Origin: Mesotoga sp. UBA6090
GTDB taxonomy: Bacteria > Thermotogota > Thermotogae > Petrotogales > Kosmotogaceae
Assembly: GCF_002435945.1 (NCBI RefSeq)
Contig: NZ_DIXC01000038.1
Span: 1 to 35,240, forward strand
Direction: 5' to 3'
Length of the DNA: 35,240 nt
The translations under genes and the position numbers were made by a program. Below, piece after piece: positions 1-6,917 of the stretch; the first letter of the stretch is position 1, and each line of letters starts with the position of its first letter. The notes beneath the pieces are model-generated. The model had not been told where the DNA came from. It was given only the letters and a program-made list of their open reading frames with translations, and did no database searches.

Positions 1-68
1 GGATGAATCGAGAGGTTCAAGTCCGGTTCTGAGAGAGCCTGGGGATGAAATCCCCCTGGGCTACTCAC
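1..68 (+). mobile_element. Group II intron 3' end (domains V and VI)
   Basis: The sequence folds as the last two domains of a group II intron RNA. Positions 1-29 form domain V: an upper helix (4-9 with 14-19), a GAGA tetraloop (10-13), a two-base AG bulge (20-21) and a lower strand, 22-29, whose partner begins just before the window, so the catalytic AGC triad is cut off. Domain VI follows: GAGAGCC (33-39) pairs with GGCT (59-62) and CTC (64-66), leaving A63 as the unpaired branch-point adenosine, and an inner helix GGGGA/TCCCC is closed by a short loop. The intron should end near 68, at the AC after CTC. Its reverse transcriptase, if present, lies to the left of the window. Recognition rests on secondary structure alone. 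Confidence 0.82.
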
Positions 69-133
69 CAAGAACAAAGCGAGGCCGGCTCACTGTTGAG
101 CGGTTCTCCGTTCGCCGACAAAGAAGAAGTATG

Positions 134-148
134 CTGAATTAAATTCAG
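134..148. repeat. Perfect 7-1-7 palindrome downstream of the intron
   Basis: CTGAATT-A-AATTCAG lies in the intergenic stretch between the intron end and the broken PIN gene. It could be a protein-binding site or a weak hairpin. Nothing else in 69-256 looks coding. Confidence 0.4.
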
Positions 149-256
149 ATGACGGAATTTGGAATAGAGACGTACTGAGTCTTGGTAAGGTGAAGAAGGC
201 TTTTCTTTAGAACAACTAATGCAAGGCAGACTTCTTGTTCACTTGAATTGCTAACC

Positions 257-753
257 TTATTGGTCTTCCAGAATTTCCAGAGCCGTCTGCACAGTAATTC
301 TGTCCTTCAACCAATAACCCGAGTGTTTCATATCTGATAGAAGGGCCTCGGCATTTTCGAGGGAAAGCAATCGCCTTTTGATACCAAGAGCAAGCACGTA
401 GACACGTGAAATTCAATGTTGTATTTTTCGCAGTACTTTCTTGCCAGATTGTCGTCGGTAAGTATCGCATCGGCCAACTCAGCAACACTAACAATGAAGA
501 TGCAGGAAAGTTCTCCCTTTCCGAGCCCAGAGAAGCCCAGACTCGTGATGGAATTTTCGAACAACTCCAGGTCTCTGTCCACGATTTGCACAAATGGAAT
601 ACTAAGAACCATTCCCGAAAACTTACCGCTATTATGGAATTCATGAACCACGTGAAAAGGAATAACTGCTCTATTGCTCAAAATTGATTCCAAAGTATTT
701 ATTCTATCTATTGCAGCGAAATTCGCGAGAACCGTATTGTCAAGAACAAACAC
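257..753 (-). pseudogene. PIN-domain toxin (DUF3368-like), frameshifted
   Basis: This would be a PIN-fold ribonuclease toxin of about 165 residues. The first part reads from GTG at 753 with an acidic first motif (VLDNTVLANF), VVHEFHN, GKGELSC and ILTDDNLARKYC, the usual order of PIN acidic residues. Around 392-396 the frame breaks. The original frame goes on with non-family residues and stops at 328. The family-like C-terminus (ALGIKRRLLSLENAEALL... ALEILEDQ) lies in another frame that stops at 257-259. A single missing base near 394 explains this, since 497 bases is one short of a multiple of three. The start overlaps the stop of the peptidase gene upstream as TAGTG, so translation was coupled. 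A sequencing error cannot be excluded. Confidence 0.75.
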
Positions 754-1484
754 TAATCCGTCTCCCTCATGTTATCCAGTACTTCATAACCGTCAAGACC
801 GATTTCTCTCATTAGCTCCAAAAACTTGCTGAAACTGATTGTTTCTTTCTCAAGCGCTTTGTAAGCGGCTGAAACGTATTTGTTCGTCGACCAGTATTTC
901 TCATTGGTTGGTTCATAGAGCCTCTTGTCCATATTGAGCATCTCTGCCAGTTGAAGCGGTTTCTTCTGCCATAATAAGCTTGGAATGGAGCTGTCCCCGA
1001 ATATCTCCTTCAATCTCGCCAGTGTTCCAGAATAACTCATCCTGAACATTTGAGAGATCTCCATAGCCTCCACAGCATCGAAAACAATTCCACCGTCCGT
1101 TTGAACGATCGCGCTGACATCATCGGAAGGCATAAGGAAGAACGATGCAAATCTGTCCGCCTCCTTTTCCTTGTTTGAAGATTCATCGCCAGGAAATTCA
1201 ACCATATTCTCAATATTATGAAGAAATATGTGCCCAAGTTCGTGGGCAACTGTGAAATTCTGCCTGCCAATTGATTTTGATGAATTTATCACCAGCACTT
1301 TTACACTATCGCTGTTGAATACTGCACCAGAGATCCCGTTCTCTCCAAACGGGTAGTAGAAGAGGAAGAACCCACTATCTTCAAGCCGCTTCCTCAACTG
1401 CGTTTCATGAAAACCACCGGAAAGAAGTCCAAGTCGTTTACGGGCCTTCAGCGCTATCGCTTCGATCTCCCTAACTGTTCTCAT
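753..1484 (-). CDS. ImmA/IrrE-family zinc metallopeptidase
   Basis: A 243-residue protein with the metallopeptidase signature VAHELGHIFLH (H81, E82, H85) and a downstream KEKEADRFASFFLMP helix supplying the likely third ligand, E107. This is the COG2856/ImmA pattern. In known systems, ImmA proteins cleave a partner XRE-type repressor after stress, releasing the operon from repression; that role is inferred here from the neighbouring XRE gene. The gene starts at ATG 1484, overlapping the XRE stop by four bases (ATGA), and ends on the first base of the PIN start codon, so the three genes form one coupled unit. The C-terminal 100 residues after the protease core are helical and unassigned. Confidence 0.88.
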   Translation of the reverse strand: MRTVREIEAIALKARKRLGLLSGGFHETQLRKRLEDSGFFLFYYPFGENGISGAVFNSDSVKVLVINSSKSIGRQNFTVAHELGHIFLHNIENMVEFPGDESSNKEKEADRFASFFLMPSDDVSAIVQTDGGIVFDAVEAMEISQMFRMSYSGTLARLKEIFGDSSIPSLLWQKKPLQLAEMLNMDKRLYEPTNEKYWSTNKYVSAAYKALEKETISFSKFLELMREIGLDGYEVLDNMRETD

Positions 1485-1792
1485 CCCTTTTCTCCTTCAA
1501 GATGAATTATGCTTCGTACGATCTTCTCAATCTTTTCGAGTACCCTCTTGCTTTCAGCATCTATATTGCTTCCATCTCTGAATGAAAGAGAGAACTCTTT
1601 CTTCTCTTCTATTCCCAGGAGCTTTTCTGGCAAAGAGTTGTATAGCTTAGCCATCTTGAAAAGGAGGACAGGATCAATATTCTGTTTCCCATTTTCCATT
1701 TTCGATAGAGAAGTCCTTTCTATACCTAGCTTTATTGCAGCCTCTTCCTGAGAAAGACCGCTCTTCACTCGGAACTCTTTCAGCTGAGTCAT
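1481..1792 (-). CDS. XRE-family HTH repressor
   Basis: A 103-residue Cro/C1-type regulator. The helix-turn-helix covers roughly residues 14-36 (SQEEAAIKLGIERTSLSKME), and the sequence NIDPVLLFKMAKLYN is the usual fifth-helix region. Residues 60-103 are a linker and tail that could contact the peptidase. The ATG at 1792 is preceded by a strong GGAGGTG. It is the first gene of the operon and probably binds the two palindromes just upstream, repressing itself, the peptidase and the PIN gene. It would act as the antitoxin or repressor in an XRE/COG2856/PIN toxin-antitoxin arrangement. Confidence 0.88.
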   Translation of the reverse strand: MTQLKEFRVKSGLSQEEAAIKLGIERTSLSKMENGKQNIDPVLLFKMAKLYNSLPEKLLGIEEKKEFSLSFRDGSNIDAESKRVLEKIEKIVRSIIHLEGEKG

Positions 1793-1808
1793 GGTTACAC
1801 CTCCCCAA

Positions 1809-1823
1809 GTGATATTTTATCAC
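1809..1823. promoter_or_regulatory. Proximal operator palindrome
   Basis: GTGATATTTTATCAC is a perfect inverted repeat (six-base arms, three-base centre) between the -10 box and the XRE start codon. It shares the frame GTG-TA-TTTA-CAC with the distal site, and their centres are 30 bp apart, about three helical turns. It is a likely XRE dimer site. Confidence 0.65.
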
Positions 1824-1828
1824 TATAA

Positions 1829-1857
1829 AATATAGAATGTGCTAATTTAGCACACAA
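1829..1857 (-). promoter_or_regulatory. Promoter of the XRE/ImmA/PIN operon
   Basis: On the minus strand TTGTGT (1852-1857) and TATATT (1829-1834) are separated by exactly 17 bases. The distal operator fills the spacer and the proximal operator lies just downstream of the -10 box, the layout expected for autorepression. Confidence 0.6.
1839..1853. promoter_or_regulatory. Distal operator palindrome
   Basis: GTGCTAATTTAGCAC is a perfect inverted repeat (seven-base arms, one-base centre) inside the promoter spacer. Occupancy would block RNA polymerase directly. It pairs with the 1809 site on the same face of the helix. Confidence 0.65.
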
Positions 1858-2254
1858 CGATTTGAGACAAACAGTTTCCATCGACAAACGCATTTTTGGC
1901 AAATGAAAATTGACTAATTTGACAGATATCGCTATTTAGAGAAGACTCTGGGGGCTTGCAGGATGGACGTTATTGCATACCTCGCAAAGAATGGCTTGGC
2001 CTGCGTTAGCAGACTGGCTTTGAAGATCTTCCCCGCGAAGCGGGCATTGCGTCCGCCGATGCTTTTCGGCGCATCACTTCCCGACGAAGTCGGCATTCTG
2101 TCTAATTTTTCATTCTTCTTCGCGCCTAGAACTTGCAACTTGGAACAGACAACTTGCAACTGCTCTTCTCAGAGAACGGTGGACCGCTGACAGACAACTT
2201 TACTGTCTAGAAGGACGAACTCACGCAGCTAATTTCCTAATGCTTGCCATCTTT
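1858..2254. other. Noncoding stretch with repeats
   Basis: No credible gene is seen between the XRE promoter and the NifX-like stop. The open frames here are symmetric shadows of palindromic sequence. The stretch holds the hairpin array at 2032-2102 and a 10-base direct repeat ACTTGCAACT (2131-2140 and 2152-2161). Confidence 0.6.
2032..2102. repeat. Three-unit hairpin array
   Basis: Three consecutive units each consist of a GC-rich hairpin followed by a nine-base linker CAT-NNNN-TC. Unit 1 is CCCGC-GAA-GCGGG (2032-2044) plus CATTGCGTC. Unit 2 is CGCCGA/TCGGCG with a six-base loop (2054-2071) plus CATCACTTC. Unit 3 is CCGAC-GAA-GTCGG (2081-2093) plus CATTCTGTC. Stems differ while loops and linkers are kept, which points to selection on structure. 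It resembles a REP-like intergenic element. It is not a CRISPR array, because the units are too short and the stem sequences are not repeated. Confidence 0.6.
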
Positions 2255-2581
2255 TCACAGCTCATTAAGATACGCCTTCAATGCCTCATCGATCGTCATG
2301 GGCTCCAAAATCACAGGCTCGTAATTCATCTCGGCGAGTCTCTTCAGCGATCGCTCTCCCATGGCTGACCCTATCCATACAGGGCAGTCACCGATGACCT
2401 GGAGAATCTCGTCGAGTTCCGCATGCCTGTGATTCTCGAAATAGGGATTAGGCCTTGCTTCCAACTTGACGGCACATTTGTCTTCGGCGATCTCGTAAAC
2501 ATCGTAGTACCTTGACTGCCCGAAGTGGTCGTCGTTCAATTTGAAACCGTCATTTGTTCCGATTGCGATCAACTTTCCCAT
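2255..2581 (-). CDS. NifX/NifB-like dinitrogenase cofactor domain protein
   Basis: A small (108-residue) single-domain protein of the dinitrogenase iron-molybdenum cofactor biosynthesis superfamily. It begins KLIAIGTNDGFKLNDDHFGQSRYYDVYEI, the family pattern in which a histidine follows a DxHFG-like turn. It continues with CPVWIGSAMGERSLKRLAEMNYEPVIL, the glycine-containing central segment. No nitrogenase genes are nearby, so it is one of the free-standing members that accompany ferredoxins and MRP/MinD-like ATPases in anaerobes; the ligand is probably an Fe-S or related cluster. The start is set at 2581, where ATG follows AGGAGG by eight bases, rather than at an in-frame ATG 30 bases upstream inside the preceding gene. 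It is the last gene of a three-gene operon. Confidence 0.82.
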   Translation of the reverse strand: MGKLIAIGTNDGFKLNDDHFGQSRYYDVYEIAEDKCAVKLEARPNPYFENHRHAELDEILQVIGDCPVWIGSAMGERSLKRLAEMNYEPVILEPMTIDEALKAYLNEL

Positions 2582-2585
2582 CTCT

Positions 2586-3545
2586 TCATCCTCCTGATCG
2601 TCTTCCTGCAAGAATGTATCTGTAAAAATCCTTCCCGCGATATGAGTTCTTCTCGACGTTCGGATTCCTGCTAAGTCTCTTCAGAAGATCTACGACCGAC
2701 TCCGCATTGAACTGCGACTCCACGGAACTCTTTATGTCATTTTCCGACATCGGGTGGCGCTTGATGATCTCGATCACTGCATCCAACGCTTTCTTCTCGG
2801 AGGTAGTGAAACTGCTGACTGGAAGGTTCTCGATGCTCTCCGCCTTCAGAAGGGCACGAGCATATCTTAGCGTCTCTTCTTCAGGTATTTCTACATTTTC
2901 TTCTGCCGGTGGTCTGGCAGGAACATTTATGTACACTCTTGCCGGGCCAAGCAGCTCGATCCTATTCTTCAGTTCTCCCAGAAATCTGTCGCTGTCGTTG
3001 TAATCTTTTACGAGCATTACTTCCAGCCAGATTTCCCCTTTGAATTCCTTCGAGAATTCGAGCAAACCATTGTAAACTCTTTCGTACCTTAGCTTTCCAA
3101 AAGGTCTGTTTATTTTCCTGAAACTCTCCTTATCAATAGCATCGAGGGTCGGCATGACAATATCGAAGTCAAGTATCTCTTCTCTCAATGCCCTCTCATA
3201 TAGAAGCGAGCCATTTGTGATTAGCACAAGCGGCTTATCTGTCAGTTCTCTTAGCCCGTTTACAATTGAATCCAACGGCTTGTACAGAGTCGGTTCACCT
3301 TCTCCAACAACTGTCACCACATCGAAAGAATCCTTGCCGTATTTCTCTATGAAGCTTCTAGCCTCATTTAAGATTTCCTCCGGAGGATAGAAGGTCTGCC
3401 TGGTATTGGTCATGTTAGTCGTTCTGCCAAGCTGGCAGTAAATGCACGAGTAATTACATGTCTTGAACGGTATCGTACAGACCCCTAGAGATCTGCCAAG
3501 TCTTCTTGAAGGCACCACTCCGTATACATGGCTCAAACGAATCAC
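2586..3545 (-). CDS. Radical SAM protein, COG0731 type
   Basis: A 319-residue radical SAM enzyme. The cluster-binding motif is CNYSCIYC (C30, C34, C37), preceded by VPSRRLGRSLGV, and the SAM-contacting GEGEPTLY follows at about residue 81. Length and the N-terminal SRRLGxSLG motif fit the COG0731 family, named for wyosine synthase-like Fe-S oxidoreductases. In bacteria most members have no established substrate, so no reaction is assigned. It starts at GTG 3545, 21 bases after the ferredoxin stop, and ends four bases before the NifX-like start. The C-terminal ~90 residues look like a helical winged-helix-type tail rather than part of the barrel. Confidence 0.85.
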   Translation of the reverse strand: MIRLSHVYGVVPSRRLGRSLGVCTIPFKTCNYSCIYCQLGRTTNMTNTRQTFYPPEEILNEARSFIEKYGKDSFDVVTVVGEGEPTLYKPLDSIVNGLRELTDKPLVLITNGSLLYERALREEILDFDIVMPTLDAIDKESFRKINRPFGKLRYERVYNGLLEFSKEFKGEIWLEVMLVKDYNDSDRFLGELKNRIELLGPARVYINVPARPPAEENVEIPEEETLRYARALLKAESIENLPVSSFTTSEKKALDAVIEIIKRHPMSENDIKSSVESQFNAESVVDLLKRLSRNPNVEKNSYRGKDFYRYILAGRRSGG

Positions 3546-3566
3546 TTCCCCAACTGTATTGTTTGG

Positions 3567-3839
3567 CTATCTTCCTCCTTGTCTTCCCATTCCCTTTCCC
3601 TGTCCGCCTCCGCGTCTGAGACCCATTCCTCCACCTCTACCCGATCTAAGAGAGGGACTCTCGGAGTTCGGCCTTATGGCATTTACGGGGCAAGCACTGA
3701 AACACCTGCCACATTTGGTGCAAAGCGCGTTGTTGATATATGCCTTGCCCGCCTTCATTACGATAGCTCCTTCGACCGGACAGGCTTTGATACACAATCC
3801 ACATCCGGTGCACATATCTTCTCTAACCCAAGGCAACAT
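3567..3839 (-). CDS. 2[4Fe-4S] ferredoxin with Gly/Arg-rich tail
   Basis: A 90-residue ferredoxin with two complete CxxCxxCxxxCP motifs (C10-C13-C16-C20 and C40-C43-C46-C50), each able to bind a [4Fe-4S] cluster. After residue 57 the protein becomes a low-complexity Gly/Arg/Met tail (GRGGGMGLRRGGGQGKGMGR). This resembles tails on small DUF5320-like proteins found beside NifX-like genes. The ATG at 3839 is chosen because AAGGAG lies six bases upstream. The ATG at 3845 abuts the same ribosome binding site with no spacing. As first gene of the operon it probably donates electrons to, or carries a cluster for, the radical SAM and NifX-like partners (inference). Confidence 0.87.
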   Translation of the reverse strand: MLPWVREDMCTGCGLCIKACPVEGAIVMKAGKAYINNALCTKCGRCFSACPVNAIRPNSESPSLRSGRGGGMGLRRGGGQGKGMGRQGGR

Positions 3840-3858
3840 AAACATCTCCTTCTTCTTT

Positions 3859-3885
3859 ATATATGTTTATTGCATATATATTATA
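3859..3885 (-). promoter_or_regulatory. Promoter and palindrome of the ferredoxin operon
   Basis: On the minus strand a TATAAT -10 box (3880-3885) is followed by the inverted repeat ATATATG-N7-CATATAT (3859-3879) at the expected transcription start. This is where a repressor would sit. No good -35 box is visible. Confidence 0.45.
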
Positions 3886-4013
3886 TCACCACGAAATCCC
3901 CTTTCACTAATCTCCGGAAGACTCCGACAAACATCCCGAACAGAAGCTTCTTCCATAGACTTTCCAAATGAGACGATCACTTGCCATTCGGCTTTGCCAG
4001 TATTGATTGTTAC

Positions 4014-4041
4014 TTGTGAAACAGGATTTATCGTCTAGAAT
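4014..4041 (+). promoter_or_regulatory. Candidate promoter of the solute-binding protein gene
   Basis: TTGTGA (4014-4019) and TAGAAT (4036-4041) are 16 bases apart, about 35 bases before the start codon at 4076 and upstream of its GGAGGTG site. Confidence 0.4.
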
Positions 4042-4075
4042 AGGAATCACCACACACTCAATTGGAGGTGTAAGA

Positions 4076-5506
4076 ATGAAATCTACTATTTCCAAGAAAG
4101 CCGTCTTTTCTATTATCATTGTTCTTTTTCTTGCGTCTGTTACCCTGGCCCAGCCCATTACCTTCCTCGTAAATCCCGATTACGATCCCTTCAGTTACCT
4201 TGAGGAAGGCCATCTGAAAGGCTTCCTCGTCGATCTGGTCGGATCGCTGGAAAGCGAAACCGGCATCGATATCGAGATGAGGCCCGTCAAATTCGACGAA
4301 GCCCTCGAGATGCTCCAGGGCGAGGGAAGATACTGCCTTCCCTCTCTTGTCTTCACGACACAGAGGAAAGCTCTTTATCAGTGGGCAGGCCCCGTTGCCA
4401 TAACGAATACTTACCTCTACACGAGGGAGGAGCTCTCAGGTGAATTCAAATCACTCGAGGATGCTAGAAACGCAAATTCCGTAGGTGTGGTAAGCGAATA
4501 CTATTCCCACAAACTGTTAGAGGAGCAGGGATTCGACAACCTTATCGTTTTTGAAGACGAAGGGTCGTTGCTCGAAGCCCTTCTTGACGGAGAGATCGAC
4601 CTCGCGCCCTTCAACTCGGCGGTCCTCCAGGAGCTTCTCAAAAGGGAACAAGCCTCTTATTGTCCCGTGTCGACAGTCGCGATCGACCTTGACATGACAT
4701 ACCTCGGTTTCTCGAAGGACGTCCCCTCAGAAATCGTGAGCGAATTTCAGAAGGCTCTCGATAGTCTCAAGAGATCCGGCTCCTTCTCCAAGCTCTACGA
4801 AGAATGGGTCGTCGGTCAGCCCGTTTCCGGCATCTACACCTTCCTGACCGAAGAGTACCCGCCGGTAACCTTCAGGGGCAAAGACGGAGAACCGACTGGC
4901 TTCGTAACCGAAATGGTAAAGGAGATCCTACGGAGAAACGATATGTCTGGCGAGATCCTGATCGTCCCATGGTCCATCGGCTATGAACTGGCCTCGAATC
5001 TGCCGAACGTCTTCCTCTTCAGCATGGACCAGACCGAGCAGAGAAAGGAAAACTTCGAGTGGATCGGGCCGGTAGGAAAGAACACCGCTTACCTCTACGG
5101 CCGAAAAGATACCGTCGCCCCGGCCACAGACCTCGAATCCGCAAAGACAGTCGAGGCCATAGGTACGACGACGAACTGGTGGACCGAACAGCTCCTGAAG
5201 GAAATGGGCTTTGAGAACCTCGTTAGCTCTTTCGATCCTCTCGACACCGTCGTACAGCTTGTTGAAGGCGAAACGGATTTGGCAGTCTTTACCGACCTCA
5301 CTGTCGGCGAGCTGGTCAAGAACGCAGGCTACTCCATGGACGACCTCGAAGCCCTTATTGAGCTTCAAACAAACTACTTCTACATCGCAGCTTCGAAGGG
5401 AACGAACTTCGGTATGATTCTGAGCTTCCAGAAGACTCTCGACGAAATGAAGCGCGACGGAAGCTTCGAAGAAACAATCAGAGAATTCGTGCAAACATGC
5501 TCGTGA
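4076..5506 (+). CDS. Exported protein with two tandem solute-binding (SBP_bac_3) domains
   Basis: A 476-residue protein. A signal peptide is clear: a KSTISKK N-region, a hydrophobic core VFSIIIVLFLAS and an A-Q cleavage region near residue 24. Two family-3 periplasmic binding domains follow. Domain 1 (about 26-240) has FLVNPDYDPFSYLEEGHLKGFLVDLV. Domain 2 (about 245-475) has TFLTEEYPPVTFRGKDGEPTGFVTEMV. Both keep the 'P-x-x-F...G...G-F-D/T' opening and the late helix FQKxLDxxKRxGSF. Such domains bind amino acids or other small ligands. No permease or ATPase is adjacent, so it may be an orphan sensor or scavenging protein rather than part of a standard ABC transporter. ATG 4076 has GGAGGTG five bases upstream; an earlier in-frame ATG at 4007 has none. 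The stop overlaps the next gene. Confidence 0.87.
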   Translation: MKSTISKKAVFSIIIVLFLASVTLAQPITFLVNPDYDPFSYLEEGHLKGFLVDLVGSLESETGIDIEMRPVKFDEALEMLQGEGRYCLPSLVFTTQRKALYQWAGPVAITNTYLYTREELSGEFKSLEDARNANSVGVVSEYYSHKLLEEQGFDNLIVFEDEGSLLEALLDGEIDLAPFNSAVLQELLKREQASYCPVSTVAIDLDMTYLGFSKDVPSEIVSEFQKALDSLKRSGSFSKLYEEWVVGQPVSGIYTFLTEEYPPVTFRGKDGEPTGFVTEMVKEILRRNDMSGEILIVPWSIGYELASNLPNVFLFSMDQTEQRKENFEWIGPVGKNTAYLYGRKDTVAPATDLESAKTVEAIGTTTNWWTEQLLKEMGFENLVSSFDPLDTVVQLVEGETDLAVFTDLTVGELVKNAGYSMDDLEALIELQTNYFYIAASKGTNFGMILSFQKTLDEMKRDGSFEETIREFVQTCS

Positions 5507-5856
5507 CATCGCTGCTCTGGAATTCCTCCCAGCTCGATGTGAAGGGTCTTCGAACCTCCATGAACACCCTCTCTGTAGGAGAGATAGCGACCATGGAACT
5601 CCAGGAAAACGGATCCACAGGCTATATCTGGGACGTAAAGATAACCAATCCAAACGTCGTTTCGCTGATCTACGAGGGCTCGATATTCGAAAGGAAGTTC
5701 CTTGACGATTCCGCACTCGTGGGAGCTCCCTATAACGTCCAGTGGGTATTCGAAGCCCAACAACCCGGCGAGACGGTTGTCATATTCTCCCTCAGGCGCC
5801 CCTGGGAAAGCGTCCATCCAATACAGACTTTTGCGATAAACATAGCAGTGGAGTAA
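5497..5856 (+). CDS. Chagasin-family (I42) cysteine protease inhibitor
   Basis: A 119-residue protein with all three inhibitory loops of chagasin. NGSTGYIWDV corresponds to the NPTTGF loop, LVGAPYNVQWVF to the glycine loop with its following W, and RRPWE to the RPW loop. The family inhibits papain-like cysteine peptidases by plugging the active site. Members are usually secreted, but no signal peptide is visible here: the ORF opens MLVTSLLWNSSQLDVKG. It begins ten bases before the stop of the solute-binding gene in the +1 frame. It may be produced by coupled initiation, or it may be a domain that was fused to the exported protein and detached by a frameshift. Confidence 0.8.
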   Translation: MLVTSLLWNSSQLDVKGLRTSMNTLSVGEIATMELQENGSTGYIWDVKITNPNVVSLIYEGSIFERKFLDDSALVGAPYNVQWVFEAQQPGETVVIFSLRRPWESVHPIQTFAINIAVE

Positions 5857-6398
5857 GAATTACTGTGTCACATGGGAGGTCGAAGGGCGGAGTTAAAACG
5901 ATTAGAGAACATACTGCCCCTCCCCTCCCATATCGGCACTTCAAATCAAGTGAAATTCCATTTGCTTTTTACATGGTCGAGTACTTACATTCTTTCCCAC
6001 GAAAGGCTAATTACGTTCCATGCTCAGCCAGAATCAACAGCACTTCACTTCACCGTAATAAGGTGGTGAGCATAAGCCTCATTCCACTCGATCGCACAAG
6101 ATATTATCCATTCTTCCGAACCCTTATAAATAGAGGATTTCAAGGTTTGATTCATGATTCTTTCTGTCGGATCTCATTACATACAGTCTGGCTTGGCAAC
6201 CACCATATTTCGGATTAACTTTATCCGCTTTTCTGAATCGAGTTGTATTATGCTCCCATAAAGGATCATCGAGCTTAATAATTTCGTTACCGGTTCACTC
6301 AGAGCGTTCTAATTATCTTCTGTCACTTGGAGTATGCAGAAAACAGAAGAGGCCAAGCCATCTTCATCTTGATAGACTTTTCATTCAAGATTGTTTGA
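5857..6398. other. Stretch without recognisable genes
   Basis: Several short open frames occur on the plus strand, but none has a ribosome binding site, family motif or consistent codon use. I see no RNA gene, terminator or repeat that stands out. Confidence 0.55.
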
Positions 6399-6575
6399 CT
6401 TCAGTCAGTCCTACCATATTCCTCTGGCTACGGACCGGAGAAGAAAGAGAAAGTGAAGCAGATGATTAAGGACGCTCTTCCCGATGAACAATGGAAGATC
6501 GATCCAGAATTCTTCGACTTCATCCTGGATGTCTTGATAGACCTCGTCGTCATGTTCCTGAACAGAGGCCTTTAG
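6399..6575 (+). pseudogene. Remnant of a small protein gene
   Basis: After a TGA at 6396 the frame stays open for 58 codons and reads coding-like at its end: KVKQMIKDALPDEQWK, then FDFILDVLIDLVVMFLNRG and a stop at 6573-6575. The end is amphipathic to hydrophobic and could be a helix at a membrane or dimer interface. There is no proper start with a ribosome binding site; GTG and ATG codons occur only about two-thirds of the way upstream. I read it as a truncated gene or an unannotated short ORF, family unknown. Confidence 0.3.
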
Positions 6576-6702
6576 AAGACGGCAATGAAGGTGCTGGTGA
6601 AATAGGCATACGTCATAAGTAATAGTTAAGAATACCTTTTTATACAAAATCTACCAAAACTGGTCGGATGATCTAAAGAACATACATAGTGATCGTTCAG
6701 AA

Positions 6703-6727
6703 ACCCCGGAAATTACCGGTGTTTTTT
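6703..6727 (+). terminator. Rho-independent terminator 1
   Basis: ACCCCGG (6703-6709) pairs with CCGGTGT (6716-6722) with one mismatch around a six-base loop, followed by a run of T to 6727. Confidence 0.7.
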
Positions 6728-6734
6728 GATACGC

Positions 6735-6758
6735 AAACCATTGCATTTGGTTTTTTTT
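6735..6758 (+). terminator. Rho-independent terminator 2
   Basis: AAACCA (6735-6740) pairs with TGGTTT (6748-6753) and runs directly into an eight-T tract. It stands eight bases after the first terminator, so read-through into the restriction operon is doubly blocked. Confidence 0.6.
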
Positions 6759-6775
6759 GTAACAATGCTTATAAT
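6747..6775 (+). promoter_or_regulatory. Promoter of the helicase/type III operon
   Basis: TTGGTT (6747-6752) and a consensus TATAAT (6770-6775) are 17 bases apart. The -35 box lies in the descending arm of terminator 2. A weaker second candidate is TTTAAC (6807-6812) with TATACT (6830-6835), also 17 bases apart and nearer to the start codon. Confidence 0.5.
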
Positions 6776-6917
6776 CTTTAGTAGGAAATAGTTGCGACGA
6801 TTACCATTTAACGGAAAACTCAAACTAGCTATACTATTGGCTACAAATTCATCAAGAAATTGCTTCGAAAACGATTTCAACTGTCGTAACTGCTAAGAAT
6901 ATCGGGCTGGAGACCAA

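Noticed and set aside
2032..2102. CRISPR-like array
   Set aside because: Units are 22-27 bases, stems are not identical between units, spacers are nine bases, and no cas gene is present.
2582..2611. Earlier ATG for the NifX-like gene
   Set aside because: It lies inside the preceding gene and would add the acidic peptide QEDDQEDEE before the family start; the AGGAGG site fits ATG 2581.
3463..4038. Long plus-strand open frame opposite the ferredoxin and radical SAM start
   Set aside because: It is the complement of clear minus-strand genes and is full of Pro/Ser/Thr runs without any motif.
5742..6218. Plus-strand open frames downstream of the chagasin gene
   Set aside because: They overlap the inhibitor in another frame or lack a ribosome binding site, and show no family features.
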